Notes: generated by a model from the letters alone, not told the origin. DNA of 64,000 nucleotides from Pseudomonas fluorescens HK44 (GCF_000217955.3 NZ_AFOY02000027.1:62001-126000), one strand, 5' to 3'; counted from the stretch's first letter, positions 1 through 8,908 are shown. A program made the numbers and translations.

Positions 1-1269
1 GCGGCGATCATCGTCGCCGTCGCCGGCGTCGATAAAGGCGTGCGGGTGATGTCCGACATCAACATGCTGCTGGCCTGCGCGTTGCTGCTGTTCGTGTTGT
101 TCGCCGGTCCTACCCAGCACCTGCTCAATACTCTGATCCAGAACCTTGGCGATTACCTCGGCACCTTGCCGATGAAGAGTTTCGACCTTTACGCCTACGA
201 CAAACCCAGCGACTGGCTGGGCGGTTGGACGGTGTTCTACTGGGCCTGGTGGATCGCATGGTCGCCGTTCGTGGGCCTGTTCATCGCACGTATTTCCCGT
301 GGCCGGACCATCCGCGAATTCGTCTTCGGCGTGCTGTTGATTCCGCTCGGCTTCACCTTGGCGTGGATGTCGATCTTCGGTAACAGCGCCATCGACCTGG
401 TGCTCAACCACGGCATGAGTGCCCTTGGCCTGTCGGCCATCGAGACCCCGTCGATGACCCTCTACCTGCTGCTGGAAACCTACCCGTGGAGCAAAACGGT
501 GATTGCCGTCACGGTGTTCATCAGCTTCGTGTTCTTCGTCACCTCGGCCGATTCCGGCACCGTGGTGCTCTCGACGCTGTCGGCCAAGGGCGGCAACGCC
601 GATGAAGACGGGCCGAAATGGCTGCGGGTGTTCTGGGGGGCGATGACCGCGTTGGTCACCAGCGCATTGTTGTTTGCCGGCAGCATCGATTCGTTGAAGT
701 CGGCGGTGGTGCTGACCTCATTGCCGTTCTCGCTGATTCTGTTGCTGATGATGTGGGGGTTGCACAAGGCGTTCTACCTCGAATCGCAGAGGCAGATCGC
801 CCAGTTGCACTCGTTGGCACCGGTCTCGGCATCGCGGCGCGGCAAGGGTGGCTGGCGTCAGCGCTTGAGCCAGGCCGTGCACTTCCCGTCGCGTGACGAG
901 GTGTACCGTTTCCTCGACACGACGGTGCGTCCGGCGATTGAAGAAGTGACGGCAGTGTTTGTCGAGAAAGGGGTGAACGTGGTCGCTCGACCGGACCCGG
1001 CCAGTGACAACGTCAGCCTGGAAATCGGTCACGGCGATCAGCATCCGTTCATCTACCAGGCGCAAATGCGCGGTTACTTCACACCGTCCTTCGCCCGCGG
1101 CGGGATGGGTCCCAAGGCGCTGCGTAATCGTCGCTACTACCGCGCCGAGGTGCACTTGAGCGAGGGCAGTCAGGACTACGATTTGATGGGCTACACCAAG
1201 GAGCAAATCATCAACGACATCCTCGATCAGTACGAGCGGCACATGCAGTTCCTGCATCTGGTGCGCTGA
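1..1269 (+). CDS. betT: BCCT-family choline/betaine transporter, C-terminal part (5' end outside window)
   Basis: The frame is open from base 1, so this is the last 422 residues of a larger protein. The visible part has several hydrophobic membrane segments and the tryptophan-rich BCCT signature FYWAWWIAWSPFVGLF, followed by a basic loop typical of this sodium- or proton-coupled family that imports choline, betaine or carnitine. After the last membrane helix there is a soluble tail of about 150 residues, which is usual for BetT-type choline transporters and can sense osmotic strength. The family is secure. The substrate and the betT label are inferred from the long tail, since the substrate-binding N-terminal half is not visible. 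Confidence 0.85.
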   Translation, partial: AAIIVAVAGVDKGVRVMSDINMLLACALLLFVLFAGPTQHLLNTLIQNLGDYLGTLPMKSFDLYAYDKPSDWLGGWTVFYWAWWIAWSPFVGLFIARISRGRTIREFVFGVLLIPLGFTLAWMSIFGNSAIDLVLNHGMSALGLSAIETPSMTLYLLLETYPWSKTVIAVTVFISFVFFVTSADSGTVVLSTLSAKGGNADEDGPKWLRVFWGAMTALVTSALLFAGSIDSLKSAVVLTSLPFSLILLLMMWGLHKAFYLESQRQIAQLHSLAPVSASRRGKGGWRQRLSQAVHFPSRDEVYRFLDTTVRPAIEEVTAVFVEKGVNVVARPDPASDNVSLEIGHGDQHPFIYQAQMRGYFTPSFARGGMGPKALRNRRYYRAEVHLSEGSQDYDLMGYTKEQIINDILDQYERHMQFLHLVR

Positions 1270-1285
1270 CCGAGGCCGGTGCTGC

Positions 1286-1543
1286 TCAAGCGATGTTCAA
1301 GGTCATGAACAGCACCAGAGCGGCTACCGGCACACCGAACACCATAAAGCCCACCATCAATTCGGAGGTCAGCGGTTGCCCGGCGGTGATCATGCCGATG
1401 GCGCCGTTGATTACCGTCAGTGCCAGCCACAGGACGACGAAGCTGTAGGTCAGGGTCTGGCGGCTGAAGCCGAGCTTCTCACCGATGAACAGCATCAGCG
1501 CCAGCAAGACCAGGCCGAAGGTGATGATGATCGTGGTGTGCAT
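1286..1543 (-). CDS. small inner-membrane protein of unknown function
   Basis: An 85-residue protein with three clear hydrophobic stretches (about residues 2-21, 31-52 and 62-82), so it is probably an inner-membrane protein with three helices. It is convergent with the BCCT transporter and starts only 17 bases beyond the transporter's stop. I recognise no named domain. A short soluble loop (GEKLGFSRQT) follows the first helix. It may be a general Pseudomonas membrane protein unrelated to the transporter. Coding is supported by the clean hydrophobic pattern and an ATG start. Confidence 0.65.
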   Translation of the reverse strand: MHTTIIITFGLVLLALMLFIGEKLGFSRQTLTYSFVVLWLALTVINGAIGMITAGQPLTSELMVGFMVFGVPVAALVLFMTLNIA

Positions 1544-1783
1544 GATGGTGTGCTCCCGAGCCGGTGTTTGTCATACCGAGCATAGGCGTCGTTTAGCACA
1601 ATGGCGCTGGATTAGGTGGCGGTCAAAGGTCGCCACCCTCAATACACATTCGGCGTAAGGGCCAAAATCAAGAAGGATATGAAACGTTTCAGCATTTAGT
1701 CGAACTCCCCGTTTTGAATGCGCTGCCTGAGCGTATGCTGGGCAACGCTTGCGACCTCGTCGCTCACAACAAGAGAGGGCTCG

Positions 1784-2821
1784 ATGACTTACACCGCTGC
1801 TGCTGATCGTTACGATTCCATTCCTTACCGCCGCGTCGGTCGCAGCGGGCTGGTGCTGCCGGCACTGTCGCTGGGCTTGTGGCACAACTTCGGCGACAGC
1901 ACGCCGATCGATACCCAGCGATCCTTGCTGCGTACCGCCTTCGACCTGGGCATCAACCACTTCGACCTGGCCAATAATTACGGCCCGCCGTACGGCAGTG
2001 CCGAGATCAACTTCGGCCGTTTGCTGCGCGAAGACTTCAAGCCGTACCGCGACGAGCTGATCATCTCCAGCAAGGCCGGTTGGGACATGTGGCCCGGCCC
2101 TTACGGCCAGGGCGGCGGCTCGCGTAAATACGTGCTGGCCAGCCTCGACCAGAGCCTGCAACGCCTGGGCGTCGATTATGTGGATATTTTTTACTCCCAC
2201 CGCTTCGACCCGGACACTCCGCTGGAAGAAACCGCTGGCGCATTGGCGACTGCCGTTCAGCAGGGCAAGGCGCTGTACATCGGTATCTCGTCGTATTCCG
2301 GGGCGAAAACCCGCGAAATGGCTGCACTGCTGAAAGAGTGGAAAGTCCCGCTGTTGATCCACCAGCCGGCTTACAACTTGCTCAACCGTTGGGTGGAAAA
2401 AGACCTGCTGGACGCCACCGATGAACTCGGCTCGGGTGTGATTGCGTTTACGCCGTTGGCTCAGGGACTGTTGACCGACAAGTACCTTAATGGCGTACCG
2501 AAAGATGCGCGGGTCAACCGTCCGGGCGGTGACTCGTTGCAAGCCTCACACCTGTCCGATGCCAACATTGCCCTGGTGCGCGCCCTCAACGAGATCGCCA
2601 AACGCCGTGGCCAAAGCCTGGCGCAAATGGCCCTGGCCTGGACACTGCGCGACCCGCGAGTGACCTCGGCGCTGATTGGCGCCAGCCGCCCGGAGCAGAT
2701 TATCGAGAACGTTGGGGCGTTGAAGAACTTGAGCTTCAGCGTTGAGGAACTGGCAGAGATTGACCGGTTTGCCCAAGAGGGCGGGATCAATTTGTGGGAG
2801 AAGCCTTCGACGGCGGAGTAA
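1784..2821 (+). CDS. mgrA: aldo/keto reductase, L-glyceraldehyde 3-phosphate reductase type (YghZ-like)
   Basis: This 345-residue NADPH-dependent reductase has the aldo/keto reductase barrel. The Asp and Tyr of the catalytic tetrad lie in FDLANNYGPPYGSAE, the Lys in SSKAGWDMWPGPYG and the His in DIFYSHRFDPDTP, and a nucleotide-binding end reads ALIGASRPEQI. The GQGGGSRKY insert after the Lys is typical of the YghZ/KvBeta-like group, which reduces glyceraldehyde 3-phosphate and methylglyoxal-type aldehydes. The ATG at 1784 is preceded by AGAGAGGG and fits the family N-terminus; an in-frame start 66 bases upstream is not needed. It is a single-gene unit with no visible regulator. The substrate is inferred from the family. 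Confidence 0.85.
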   Translation: MTYTAAADRYDSIPYRRVGRSGLVLPALSLGLWHNFGDSTPIDTQRSLLRTAFDLGINHFDLANNYGPPYGSAEINFGRLLREDFKPYRDELIISSKAGWDMWPGPYGQGGGSRKYVLASLDQSLQRLGVDYVDIFYSHRFDPDTPLEETAGALATAVQQGKALYIGISSYSGAKTREMAALLKEWKVPLLIHQPAYNLLNRWVEKDLLDATDELGSGVIAFTPLAQGLLTDKYLNGVPKDARVNRPGGDSLQASHLSDANIALVRALNEIAKRRGQSLAQMALAWTLRDPRVTSALIGASRPEQIIENVGALKNLSFSVEELAEIDRFAQEGGINLWEKPSTAE

Positions 2822-2861
2822 GTGTTCGGCGCCGGATCTTTTGGTGCCTGTCAGATTGCTT

Positions 2862-2879
2862 TCGCGAGCAAGCTCGCGA
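2862..2879. repeat. short perfect palindrome (REP-like)
   Basis: TCGCGAGC and its complement GCTCGCGA are separated by AA, between the convergent ends of the aldo/keto reductase and tauD. It resembles the short REP-type palindromes of fluorescent pseudomonads, and there is no T-run, so it is not a standard terminator. Confidence 0.6.
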
Positions 2880-2913
2880 TGGGGCCAAAAAAAGCAGTAA
2901 AGAAGCCAGTGGC

Positions 2914-3756
2914 TCAGCGGAAAAACGGCACATCCCCCAACACCGTCGCCCGGTGCATCACCCGCCGGGCCGGTCGGTAATCGTCCACCGCAAAATGCTG
3001 GGTCACGCGGTTATCCCAGAAGGCCACGTCGTTTTCCTGCCAACGCCAGCGAATGGTAAATTCCGGCCGCGTAGCATGGGCGAACAGCAACCTCAGAATC
3101 GCCTCGCTTTCGGTTTCCGAGAGCTCATTGATCTTCGTCGTGAAGCCTTCATTGACGAACAACGACTTGCGCCCGCTCACCGGGTGCGTGCGGATTACCG
3201 GATGCGACAGCGGCGGATTTTTCTTGCGCGTTTCTTCCCACTGAGCCAGTGCTTCAGGCGTGTTTCCAAAGCGTTCCAACGGGAAGGATTTGACGAAGTC
3301 GTGGGTCGCGGTCAGGCCTTGCAGCAAGTTTTGCAGAGGCACTGAAAGGGCCTCGTACGCTGCAATACCGCTGGCCCACAAGGTGTCGCCCCCAAACTCC
3401 GGCAACAGCTTGGCGCTGAGCACCGCGCCGAGGGCCGGGGTTGGCAGGAAGGTTACGTCGGTGTGCCACACGGCGTTGTCGCGCACGTCGGTTTCGGCAG
3501 TGTCGAGAATCAACACTTCCGGCTGTTCCGGCACATTCGGGTAGATCGGGTGAATGTGCAGGTTGCCGAAATTCGCCGCGAAGCGTGCCTGCTGTTGCGG
3601 GTTGATCGGTTGCCCGCGGAAGAACAGCACCTGATGCCTGAGCAACGCCTGCTCGATTGCATCGCGTTGTTCGAGGTTCAGTGGCTGGGAGATATCGATG
3701 CCGCTGATCTGCGCGCCGAGGGCGGTGCTGAGTGGGGTGATGGCCAGGCTGCTCAT
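2914..3756 (-). CDS. tauD: taurine dioxygenase
   Basis: An Fe(II)/2-oxoglutarate dioxygenase of 280 residues that hydroxylates taurine, which then breaks down to sulfite and aminoacetaldehyde, releasing sulfur. The iron ligands are visible: His and Asp in VWHTDVTFLPTP and the distal His in VTQHFAVDDY, with the 2-oxoglutarate-binding Arg in YRPARRVMHR. The ATG at 3756 gives the family N-terminus (MSSLAITPLSTALGAQISG); a longer in-frame start at 3867 would overlap tauC and add an atypical segment. It is the last gene of the tauABCD operon, 64 bases after tauC. Expression is expected under sulfate starvation. Confidence 0.95.
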   Translation of the reverse strand: MSSLAITPLSTALGAQISGIDISQPLNLEQRDAIEQALLRHQVLFFRGQPINPQQQARFAANFGNLHIHPIYPNVPEQPEVLILDTAETDVRDNAVWHTDVTFLPTPALGAVLSAKLLPEFGGDTLWASGIAAYEALSVPLQNLLQGLTATHDFVKSFPLERFGNTPEALAQWEETRKKNPPLSHPVIRTHPVSGRKSLFVNEGFTTKINELSETESEAILRLLFAHATRPEFTIRWRWQENDVAFWDNRVTQHFAVDDYRPARRVMHRATVLGDVPFFR

Positions 3757-3820
3757 GGTTTTCTCTTCAATTCGGGGTGCCGACTGTGGGAGCGACGGTG
3801 CGGCGATCCCACATGAATAT

Positions 3821-4648
3821 TTAGTGCGCCTGGCCATGCCACGGCACCAATTTGCGTTGCAGCGCACGCAGGCCCATTTCCATGGCGAAGGCGATCAGTG
3901 CAATGACCAGAATCCCCAGCACCACCACATCGGTCACCAGAAATTGCGCGGCTGACTGCACCATGAAGCCCAGCCCGCTGGTGGCGGCGATCAGCTCGGC
4001 AGCCACCAGCGTCGACCAACCCACGCCCAAGCCAATGCGCACACCGGTCAGAATGTCCGGCAAGGCACTCGGCAAAATCACATGGCGAATCAGCTGGGCC
4101 CGGGTCGCGCCCAGCGACTGCGCGGCGGGGTCGACGGTACGCACGCCGGTCGCGGTGGCGATGGCGATCGGGGCGAAGATCGCCAGATAGATCAGCAACA
4201 CCTTGGACAGCTCACCGATGCCGCACCAGATCACGATCAACGGCAGGTAGGCCAGCGGCGGAATAGGCCGGTAGAACTCGATCAGCGGATCGAGAATGCC
4301 GCGTGCGATGCGGTTGTGACCGATGGCGATACCGACCGGCACGGCCGTCAGGACTGCAAATCCCAGGCCCAGACCAATCCGGCTGAGGCTTGCGCCCAGG
4401 TGCTGCCAGAGGGTCGAGTCCATATAACCCGTCGTCGCCAGCAACCAGCCCTTTTGCAGGACCGCCGACGGCGGTGGCAGGAACAACGGCTCGATCAGGC
4501 CATTGGCGGTAACAGCCCACCAAACAGTGAGTAGAGCGATCAGTGTCAGTACGCTGATCCAGCGTGTGCCGAGGCGGCGACGCAGCGGAATCAGCGTCGA
4601 TGGGCTGGCGGACCTGGCCGTCGTGGCCGGGATTTCATAACTGCTCAT
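3821..4648 (-). CDS. tauC: taurine ABC transporter permease
   Basis: An inner-membrane permease of 275 residues with about six helices. The coupling motif in EAA-type form reads AAQSLGATRAQLIRHVILPSALPDILTG (about residues 170-200), which contacts the ATPase TauB. The TauC/SsuC-type N-terminus has a short basic segment (PLRRRLGTRW) followed by the first helix. Its ATG overlaps the tauB stop by four bases, so the two are translationally coupled. The taurine assignment rests on the operon with tauD; alone, it could be any aliphatic-sulfonate permease. Confidence 0.92.
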   Translation of the reverse strand: MSSYEIPATTARSASPSTLIPLRRRLGTRWISVLTLIALLTVWWAVTANGLIEPLFLPPPSAVLQKGWLLATTGYMDSTLWQHLGASLSRIGLGLGFAVLTAVPVGIAIGHNRIARGILDPLIEFYRPIPPLAYLPLIVIWCGIGELSKVLLIYLAIFAPIAIATATGVRTVDPAAQSLGATRAQLIRHVILPSALPDILTGVRIGLGVGWSTLVAAELIAATSGLGFMVQSAAQFLVTDVVVLGILVIALIAFAMEMGLRALQRKLVPWHGQAH

Positions 4649-5439
4649 GCGCGCTCCTGCCGCTGGGCAGTGCTGCGTTGGGAGAACACACGGGCGAGTA
4701 CATGTTCGCGGGTTTCGATAAAGCGTGGGTCGGATTTGATCGCTCTGGCCGACTCGCCAGCGGCGTAACGCTGACCAAAATCCAGCTGCAAGCGCTCGAC
4801 GATTTGCCCAGGGTTCGGCGCCAACAGAATCAGATCCGTGGCCAGGAACACCGCTTCTTCAATGTCGTGGGTAATCAGGAACACCGGTTTGGCGGTACGC
4901 CGCCAGACTTGCAGCAGCAGTTCCTGCATCTGTTCGCGGGTGAACGCGTCGAGGGCGCCGAAGGGTTCGTCCATCAGCAGCACGCGCGGATCAGCCGCGA
5001 GGGCGCGGGCCAGGCCGACACGTTGTTTCTGGCCGCCTGACAGCTGCCAGATGCGACGCGCGTCAAAGCCTGCGAGGTCGACCAGCGCGAGCATTTCCCG
5101 GGCGCGGATTTCGCGTTTATCACGCGGTACACCGGCCAGTTCCAGACCGAAACCAACATTGGCCAACACGTCCTGCCAGGGCAGCAGCGCGTCGTCCTGG
5201 AACACCACGCCACGTTCGGCGCCCGGACCTTTGACCGGTACGCCGTCAAGGGTGATGCGCCCGGCGCTGGGTTCGACGAACCCGGCGATCAGGTTCAACA
5301 GCGAGGTCTTGCCGCTGCCGGACGGGCCGAGGGCGACCAGCAATTGCTGAGGCCCAAGGCTTAAGGAAATATCCGCCAGCACCGGTTCCGGGCTGCCTGG
5401 GTACTGTGCGCTGATACGCTCCAGCTGTAGCAAGGCCAT
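4645..5439 (-). CDS. tauB: taurine ABC transporter ATP-binding protein
   Basis: A 264-residue ABC ATPase energising taurine import. It has Walker A GPSGSGKTS (about residue 38), a Q-loop FQDDALLPW, the signature LSGGQKQRVGLARAL, Walker B VLLMDEPFGALD and the switch His in ITHDIEEA. The start chosen is the ATG at 5439, because GGGAGG lies eight to nine bases before it; a GTG three codons upstream would sit almost on top of that site. Sixteen bases separate it from the tauA stop and it overlaps tauC by four bases, so the three transporter genes are one transcript. Confidence 0.93.
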   Translation of the reverse strand: MALLQLERISAQYPGSPEPVLADISLSLGPQQLLVALGPSGSGKTSLLNLIAGFVEPSAGRITLDGVPVKGPGAERGVVFQDDALLPWQDVLANVGFGLELAGVPRDKREIRAREMLALVDLAGFDARRIWQLSGGQKQRVGLARALAADPRVLLMDEPFGALDAFTREQMQELLLQVWRRTAKPVFLITHDIEEAVFLATDLILLAPNPGQIVERLQLDFGQRYAAGESARAIKSDPRFIETREHVLARVFSQRSTAQRQERA

Positions 5440-5455
5440 CGCGGTCACCTCCCGA

Positions 5456-6436
5456 TCAGTTAGTGATGTACTTGGCGCTGACGTAAGGGGCGTAGTCCGG
5501 CAGCACCGCCTCGACCTTGCCTTGTTCCTTGAGGAACGCCGCGGTGTCGGTGATGGCCTTGGTGGTCGGCGCGCCGAGGGTGATCACCTGATCAGCCGCC
5601 AGCGGGTAGACGTTGCCTTGCAGCAGCAACGGAATGTCGCTGGCCTTGGCGCCGGAGAGTTTCACCAGTTTGTCGACGTTGCCCTTATCCGCCAGCCAGG
5701 CTTGCGGGTCCTTGCGGTAGTGGGCGTAAGCGTCGAGGGTGACTTTGGCGAAGGCGCTGACGATGTCCGGGTGCTTCTCGGCGAAATCCTTACGCACGAT
5801 CCACGCATCGAAGGTCGGCGCGCCGAACTTGGCCAGTTCACCGGAAGTGATCAGCACTTTGCCGTTTTCCTTGGCAACGCCCAGCGCCGGGTCCCAGACG
5901 TAAGTGGCGTCGATGTCACCGCGTTTCCAGGCGGCAATGATTGCCGGCGGCGCGAGGTTGAGGATCTGCACTTTCGACGGGTCGATGTTCCAGTGCTTGA
6001 GCGCGGCCAGCAGGCTGTAGTGACCGGTGGAAACGAACGGCACGGCGATTTTCTTGCCGATCAGGTCCTGCGCGGTTGTGATTCCGGAACCGTCGCGGGC
6101 CACCAGTGCTTCGGCGGCGCCGATCTGGGTGGCGATGAGGAAGGTTTCGACCGGAACCTTGCGGGTGATCGCAGCGGTCAGCGGGCTGGAGCCGAGGTAG
6201 CCGATCTGCACGTCACCCGAGGCGATGGCGGCGATGATGTCGGCACCGTTGTCGAATTTGCGCCAGTCGATTTTGGCGTGGGTGGCGGTTTCGTAAGTGC
6301 CGTCAGCCTGGGCGACTTTCGCCGGGTCGACGGTGGTTTGGTAGGCGACGGTGACGTCGGCCGCCTGAGCGAAAAAGCTCGCTGCAGCCAGGGATGCGGC
6401 CGCCAGGAGGCGTAAGGGAAAGTGCAGTTTCATCAT
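5456..6436 (-). CDS. tauA: taurine ABC transporter substrate-binding protein
   Basis: A periplasmic binding protein of about 326 residues, first gene of the tau operon. A typical signal peptide (basic start, hydrophobic LLAAASLAAASFFAQA, cleavage after AQAA) is followed by DVTVAYQTTVDPAKVAQADG, the usual mature start of TauA/SsuA-type sulfonate-binding proteins. The doublet ATG at 6436/6433 follows a GAGGA site; a start at 6448 is possible but less well placed. The AT-rich region just upstream holds an inverted repeat that could bind the sulfur-starvation regulator. Confidence 0.93.
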   Translation of the reverse strand: MMKLHFPLRLLAAASLAAASFFAQAADVTVAYQTTVDPAKVAQADGTYETATHAKIDWRKFDNGADIIAAIASGDVQIGYLGSSPLTAAITRKVPVETFLIATQIGAAEALVARDGSGITTAQDLIGKKIAVPFVSTGHYSLLAALKHWNIDPSKVQILNLAPPAIIAAWKRGDIDATYVWDPALGVAKENGKVLITSGELAKFGAPTFDAWIVRKDFAEKHPDIVSAFAKVTLDAYAHYRKDPQAWLADKGNVDKLVKLSGAKASDIPLLLQGNVYPLAADQVITLGAPTTKAITDTAAFLKEQGKVEAVLPDYAPYVSAKYITN

Positions 6437-6494
6437 GAAAGTCCTCATCAGGCGGCCGGGGTTTCGGCGTGTAATGAGACTAAATGATCTAAGA

Positions 6495-6521
6495 ATTCTA
6501 AAATAAATAACTTTTTAGAAT
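6495..6521. promoter_or_regulatory. inverted repeat upstream of tauABCD, candidate operator
   Basis: Nine-base arms ATTCTAAAA and TTTTAGAAT are separated by nine bases in the AT-rich promoter region, 59-85 bases upstream of the tauA start. The size and position suit a LysR-type activator such as CysB or Cbl, which controls tau operons in other bacteria. The dyad is seen directly; the binding protein is inferred. Confidence 0.6.
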
Positions 6522-6567
6522 GAGCTTATGAGCGGAAAAACCTGGCAGCGATCCTGTGTACAACATT

Positions 6568-6697
6568 GTGGCGAGGGAGCTTGCTCCCGCTCGTCTGCGA
6601 AGCAGACGCAAAATCAGCGACGGGTTTTATCCGGTAAAACGCCATTGCTGGAATTGGGAGTCCTTCGGACTCCAGCGGGAGCAAGCTCCCTCGCCAC
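6568..6697. repeat. paired inverted intergenic repeat, copy A
   Basis: Starts with GTGGCGAGGGAGCTTGCTCC and ends with its complement, giving a possible hairpin of about 130 bases between the tau operon promoter and the 3' end of gshA. Inner bases include TCTGCGAAGCAGA, a smaller hairpin. One of five such doublets in the window. Confidence 0.85.
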
Positions 6698-6709
6698 AGA
6701 GGTGTATAC

Positions 6710-8308
6710 CTAGTTACTGATCGCCAGAATGCTCGCCTGATACGACCCGACAAACACGTCGAAATCACCGACTTCGTTCTGCTCCAACTCGGTTTGCTGA
6801 GCCAGCGACGAGCGCGCCAGTTTTTCAAAGCGCGCCTGCTCTTCGGCTGCCAGCGGCTCGCTGCGGAAGAACTCGGCGTGAGCCTGGCTCTGGCGCAGGG
6901 AGAACCGGGCGAAGCTTTCCTTGTGCTCGGTCATCGCTGCCAGCACTTGCGCGGAAGGGGTCAGGGAAGGGTCCTGGATTTTCGCCCGTTGCACGTCGAG
7001 AGCTTTGCTGTGGGCGTCGCCACCGTGGCTCTGATCCAGCAACGCGGCCAGCGGGGCGATTTTTTCCAGCAGCTCCAAGGCCCACTCTTTCATGGTCACC
7101 GACTGGCCATCGCGTTGCAGCTGCAGGCCCGGACGACGACCTTCCTTGACCACGCTGAGGAAGTTCGAGGTGGCGTTGCCGCAGGTGGTGGCGGTCAGCA
7201 GCGGGCTGTCGTTCAGCGCGCAATACAGCAGGAACGCGTCGAGGAAGCGTGCCTCCGGCAGGTCGATGCCCATCGGCATAAACGGGTTGATGTCCAGCAG
7301 ACGCACTTCGACGTACTGAATACCACGGGCCATCAGTGCCTGAATCGGCCGTTCGCCGGTATAGGTCACGCGTTTCGGGCGGATGTTGGAGTAGTACTCG
7401 TTTTCGATCTGCAGGATGTTGGTGTTGAGCTGAACCCACTCACCGTCCTGGTGCGTGCCGATTTCGACGTACGGCGCGTAAGGCGTGGCCACCGCTTTGC
7501 GCAGGCTGTCGGTGTAGCTGTTCAGGTCGTTGTAGCACGGCGTCAGCCCGGCTTGCGCGTTGCTCTGGTAACCCAGATCGCTCATGCGCAGGCTGGTGGC
7601 GTACGGCAGGTACAGGGTTTCGGCGTCGAATTGCTCCAGCTGATGGGAACGACCGCGCAGGAAGCCGGCGTCCAGCGCTGGCGAAGAGCCGAACAGGTAC
7701 ATCAGCAGCCAGCTGTAGCGGCGGAAGTTGCGGATCAGCGCGATATAGGCCGCCGACTGATAATCGCGGTCGGTGCCAGCAAAGCCTTCAGCCTCTTTGA
7801 GCAGCGGCCAGAGCTTTTCCGGCAGGGAAAAGTTGTAGTGAATCCCGGCGATGCACTGCATGGTCTTGCCGTAACGCAGGGCCAGGCCCTTACGGTAGAC
7901 GTACTTGAGCTGACCGATGTTGGAGGTGCCGTAGTAGGCGATCGGGATATCTTCCTCGGCCGGCAGCGGGCACGGCATCGACGGACTCCACAGGTACTCG
8001 TTGCCGAGCTTGCTGTAGGCAAAGCGGTGAATTTTATCCAGGCTCGCCAGCGTGTCCGCAGGGTCCGGCAGGGCAGGCGTGATGAACTCCAGCAGCGACT
8101 CGGAATAGTCGGTGGTGATCTGTTCGTTGGTCAGCGCGGAACCCAGGCTTTCAGGGTGCGGCGTTTGCGCCAGGCGACCTTCGCCCGTCACGCGCAGGCA
8201 TTCACGTTCGATGCCGTGAAGACACTGTTCGAGCAGAGAGAGGTTAGCGCGCTCGCCGAGCAGAGCCAGGCGGCGGTTGAGAAGTTCGCTCAAGTTGGAT
8301 TCCTTCAC
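6710..8308 (-). CDS. gshA: glutamate-cysteine ligase
   Basis: The first enzyme of glutathione synthesis joins glutamate and cysteine with ATP. At 532 residues it has the length of the proteobacterial type-1 family (E. coli about 518). The N-terminal part contains GIERECLRVTGEGRL with the ATP/metal-binding glutamates. Further on are GIHYNFSLP and VEVRLLDINPFMPMGID, a strongly conserved core of the family. The gene stands alone, downstream of an unusual palindrome and the paaI-like/tex unit on the same strand. The start is the ATG at 8308, giving the usual N-terminus (SELLNRRLALLGE). Confidence 0.96.
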   Translation of the reverse strand: MKESNLSELLNRRLALLGERANLSLLEQCLHGIERECLRVTGEGRLAQTPHPESLGSALTNEQITTDYSESLLEFITPALPDPADTLASLDKIHRFAYSKLGNEYLWSPSMPCPLPAEEDIPIAYYGTSNIGQLKYVYRKGLALRYGKTMQCIAGIHYNFSLPEKLWPLLKEAEGFAGTDRDYQSAAYIALIRNFRRYSWLLMYLFGSSPALDAGFLRGRSHQLEQFDAETLYLPYATSLRMSDLGYQSNAQAGLTPCYNDLNSYTDSLRKAVATPYAPYVEIGTHQDGEWVQLNTNILQIENEYYSNIRPKRVTYTGERPIQALMARGIQYVEVRLLDINPFMPMGIDLPEARFLDAFLLYCALNDSPLLTATTCGNATSNFLSVVKEGRRPGLQLQRDGQSVTMKEWALELLEKIAPLAALLDQSHGGDAHSKALDVQRAKIQDPSLTPSAQVLAAMTEHKESFARFSLRQSQAHAEFFRSEPLAAEEQARFEKLARSSLAQQTELEQNEVGDFDVFVGSYQASILAISN

Positions 8309-8426
8309 GCGTCAGTCGCCCCAATATGGGGGTGGGCAGGACGGTCTACAAGGGTGAAGTTAAAACTGGCGTTTTCGCCTGGTTTTTGGGCTGCACAGGC
8401 CTAATGCCGGTCATTCAGGGATTAAT

Positions 8427-8480
8427 CGCCGTCCTTCCCTGTGGGAGCGAGCAAGCTCGCTCCCACAGGGAAGGACGGCG
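8427..8480. repeat. perfect 26-base inverted repeat with two-base loop
   Basis: The arms 8427-8452 and 8455-8480 are exact reverse complements, separated only by AA at 8453-8454. It contains the GGGAGCGAGCAAGCTCGCTCCC core seen in Pseudomonas REP elements, extended on each side to GCCGTCCTTCCC. It lies 45 bases past the stop of the paaI-like gene and before gshA. There is no U-tract on either strand, so it may act as an mRNA 3'-end stabiliser rather than a standard terminator. Confidence 0.9.
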
Positions 8481-8524
8481 CAGCTTTCGCAACGCCGAAA
8501 TTAACTCAAATTGATGACGCGCAT

Positions 8525-8908
8525 CTACAGGACAGCGAACGTGCCTTGTGCTTTTGCGACCAGTTTGTCGCCTTGCATCACGTCGGCTTCGACCACCAGC
8601 GTGCGCCGGCCCGGGTGGATCACCCGCGCCGTGCACAGGACTTCGCCTTCGGAAACGGCGCGGATGTAGTTGATCTTGCACTCGATGGTCGCGCTCTGCT
8701 GGTCGAAACCATGGGTACTGGAACAGGCCAGCCCCATGGCAATGTCCACCAGACTGAACAGCGCTCCGCCGTGCAGCTTGCCGCCGCGATTGCGCAACTG
8801 CGGCTCAAGCGCCAGGGCGACTTGCGCCACCCCGACCTCAAGACTGTGCAAACGGCAACCCAGCAGCTTGAAAAAAGCGCTTTCGGTCAACCCCGCAGGG
8901 ATTTCCAT
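8525..8908 (-). CDS. PaaI-type hotdog thioesterase
   Basis: A 127-residue single-domain hotdog protein of the PaaI/YbgC superfamily, which hydrolyses acyl-CoA thioesters. The active-site region NRGGKLHGGALFSLVDIAMGLA has the conserved HGGALFSL motif with the catalytic Asp. The ATG shares one base with the tex stop (TGATG), so it is translationally coupled to tex, and the same pair is found in other pseudomonads. The natural substrate cannot be read from the sequence. A long palindrome follows the gene. Confidence 0.88.
   Translation of the reverse strand: MEIPAGLTESAFFKLLGCRLHSLEVGVAQVALALEPQLRNRGGKLHGGALFSLVDIAMGLACSSTHGFDQQSATIECKINYIRAVSEGEVLCTARVIHPGRRTLVVEADVMQGDKLVAKAQGTFAVL

Noticed and set aside
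6794..8404. Long plus-strand frame opposite gshA (about 536 codons)
   Set aside because: It lies entirely antisense to a well-conserved gene; high GC gives long antisense frames, and the translation has no recognisable domain.
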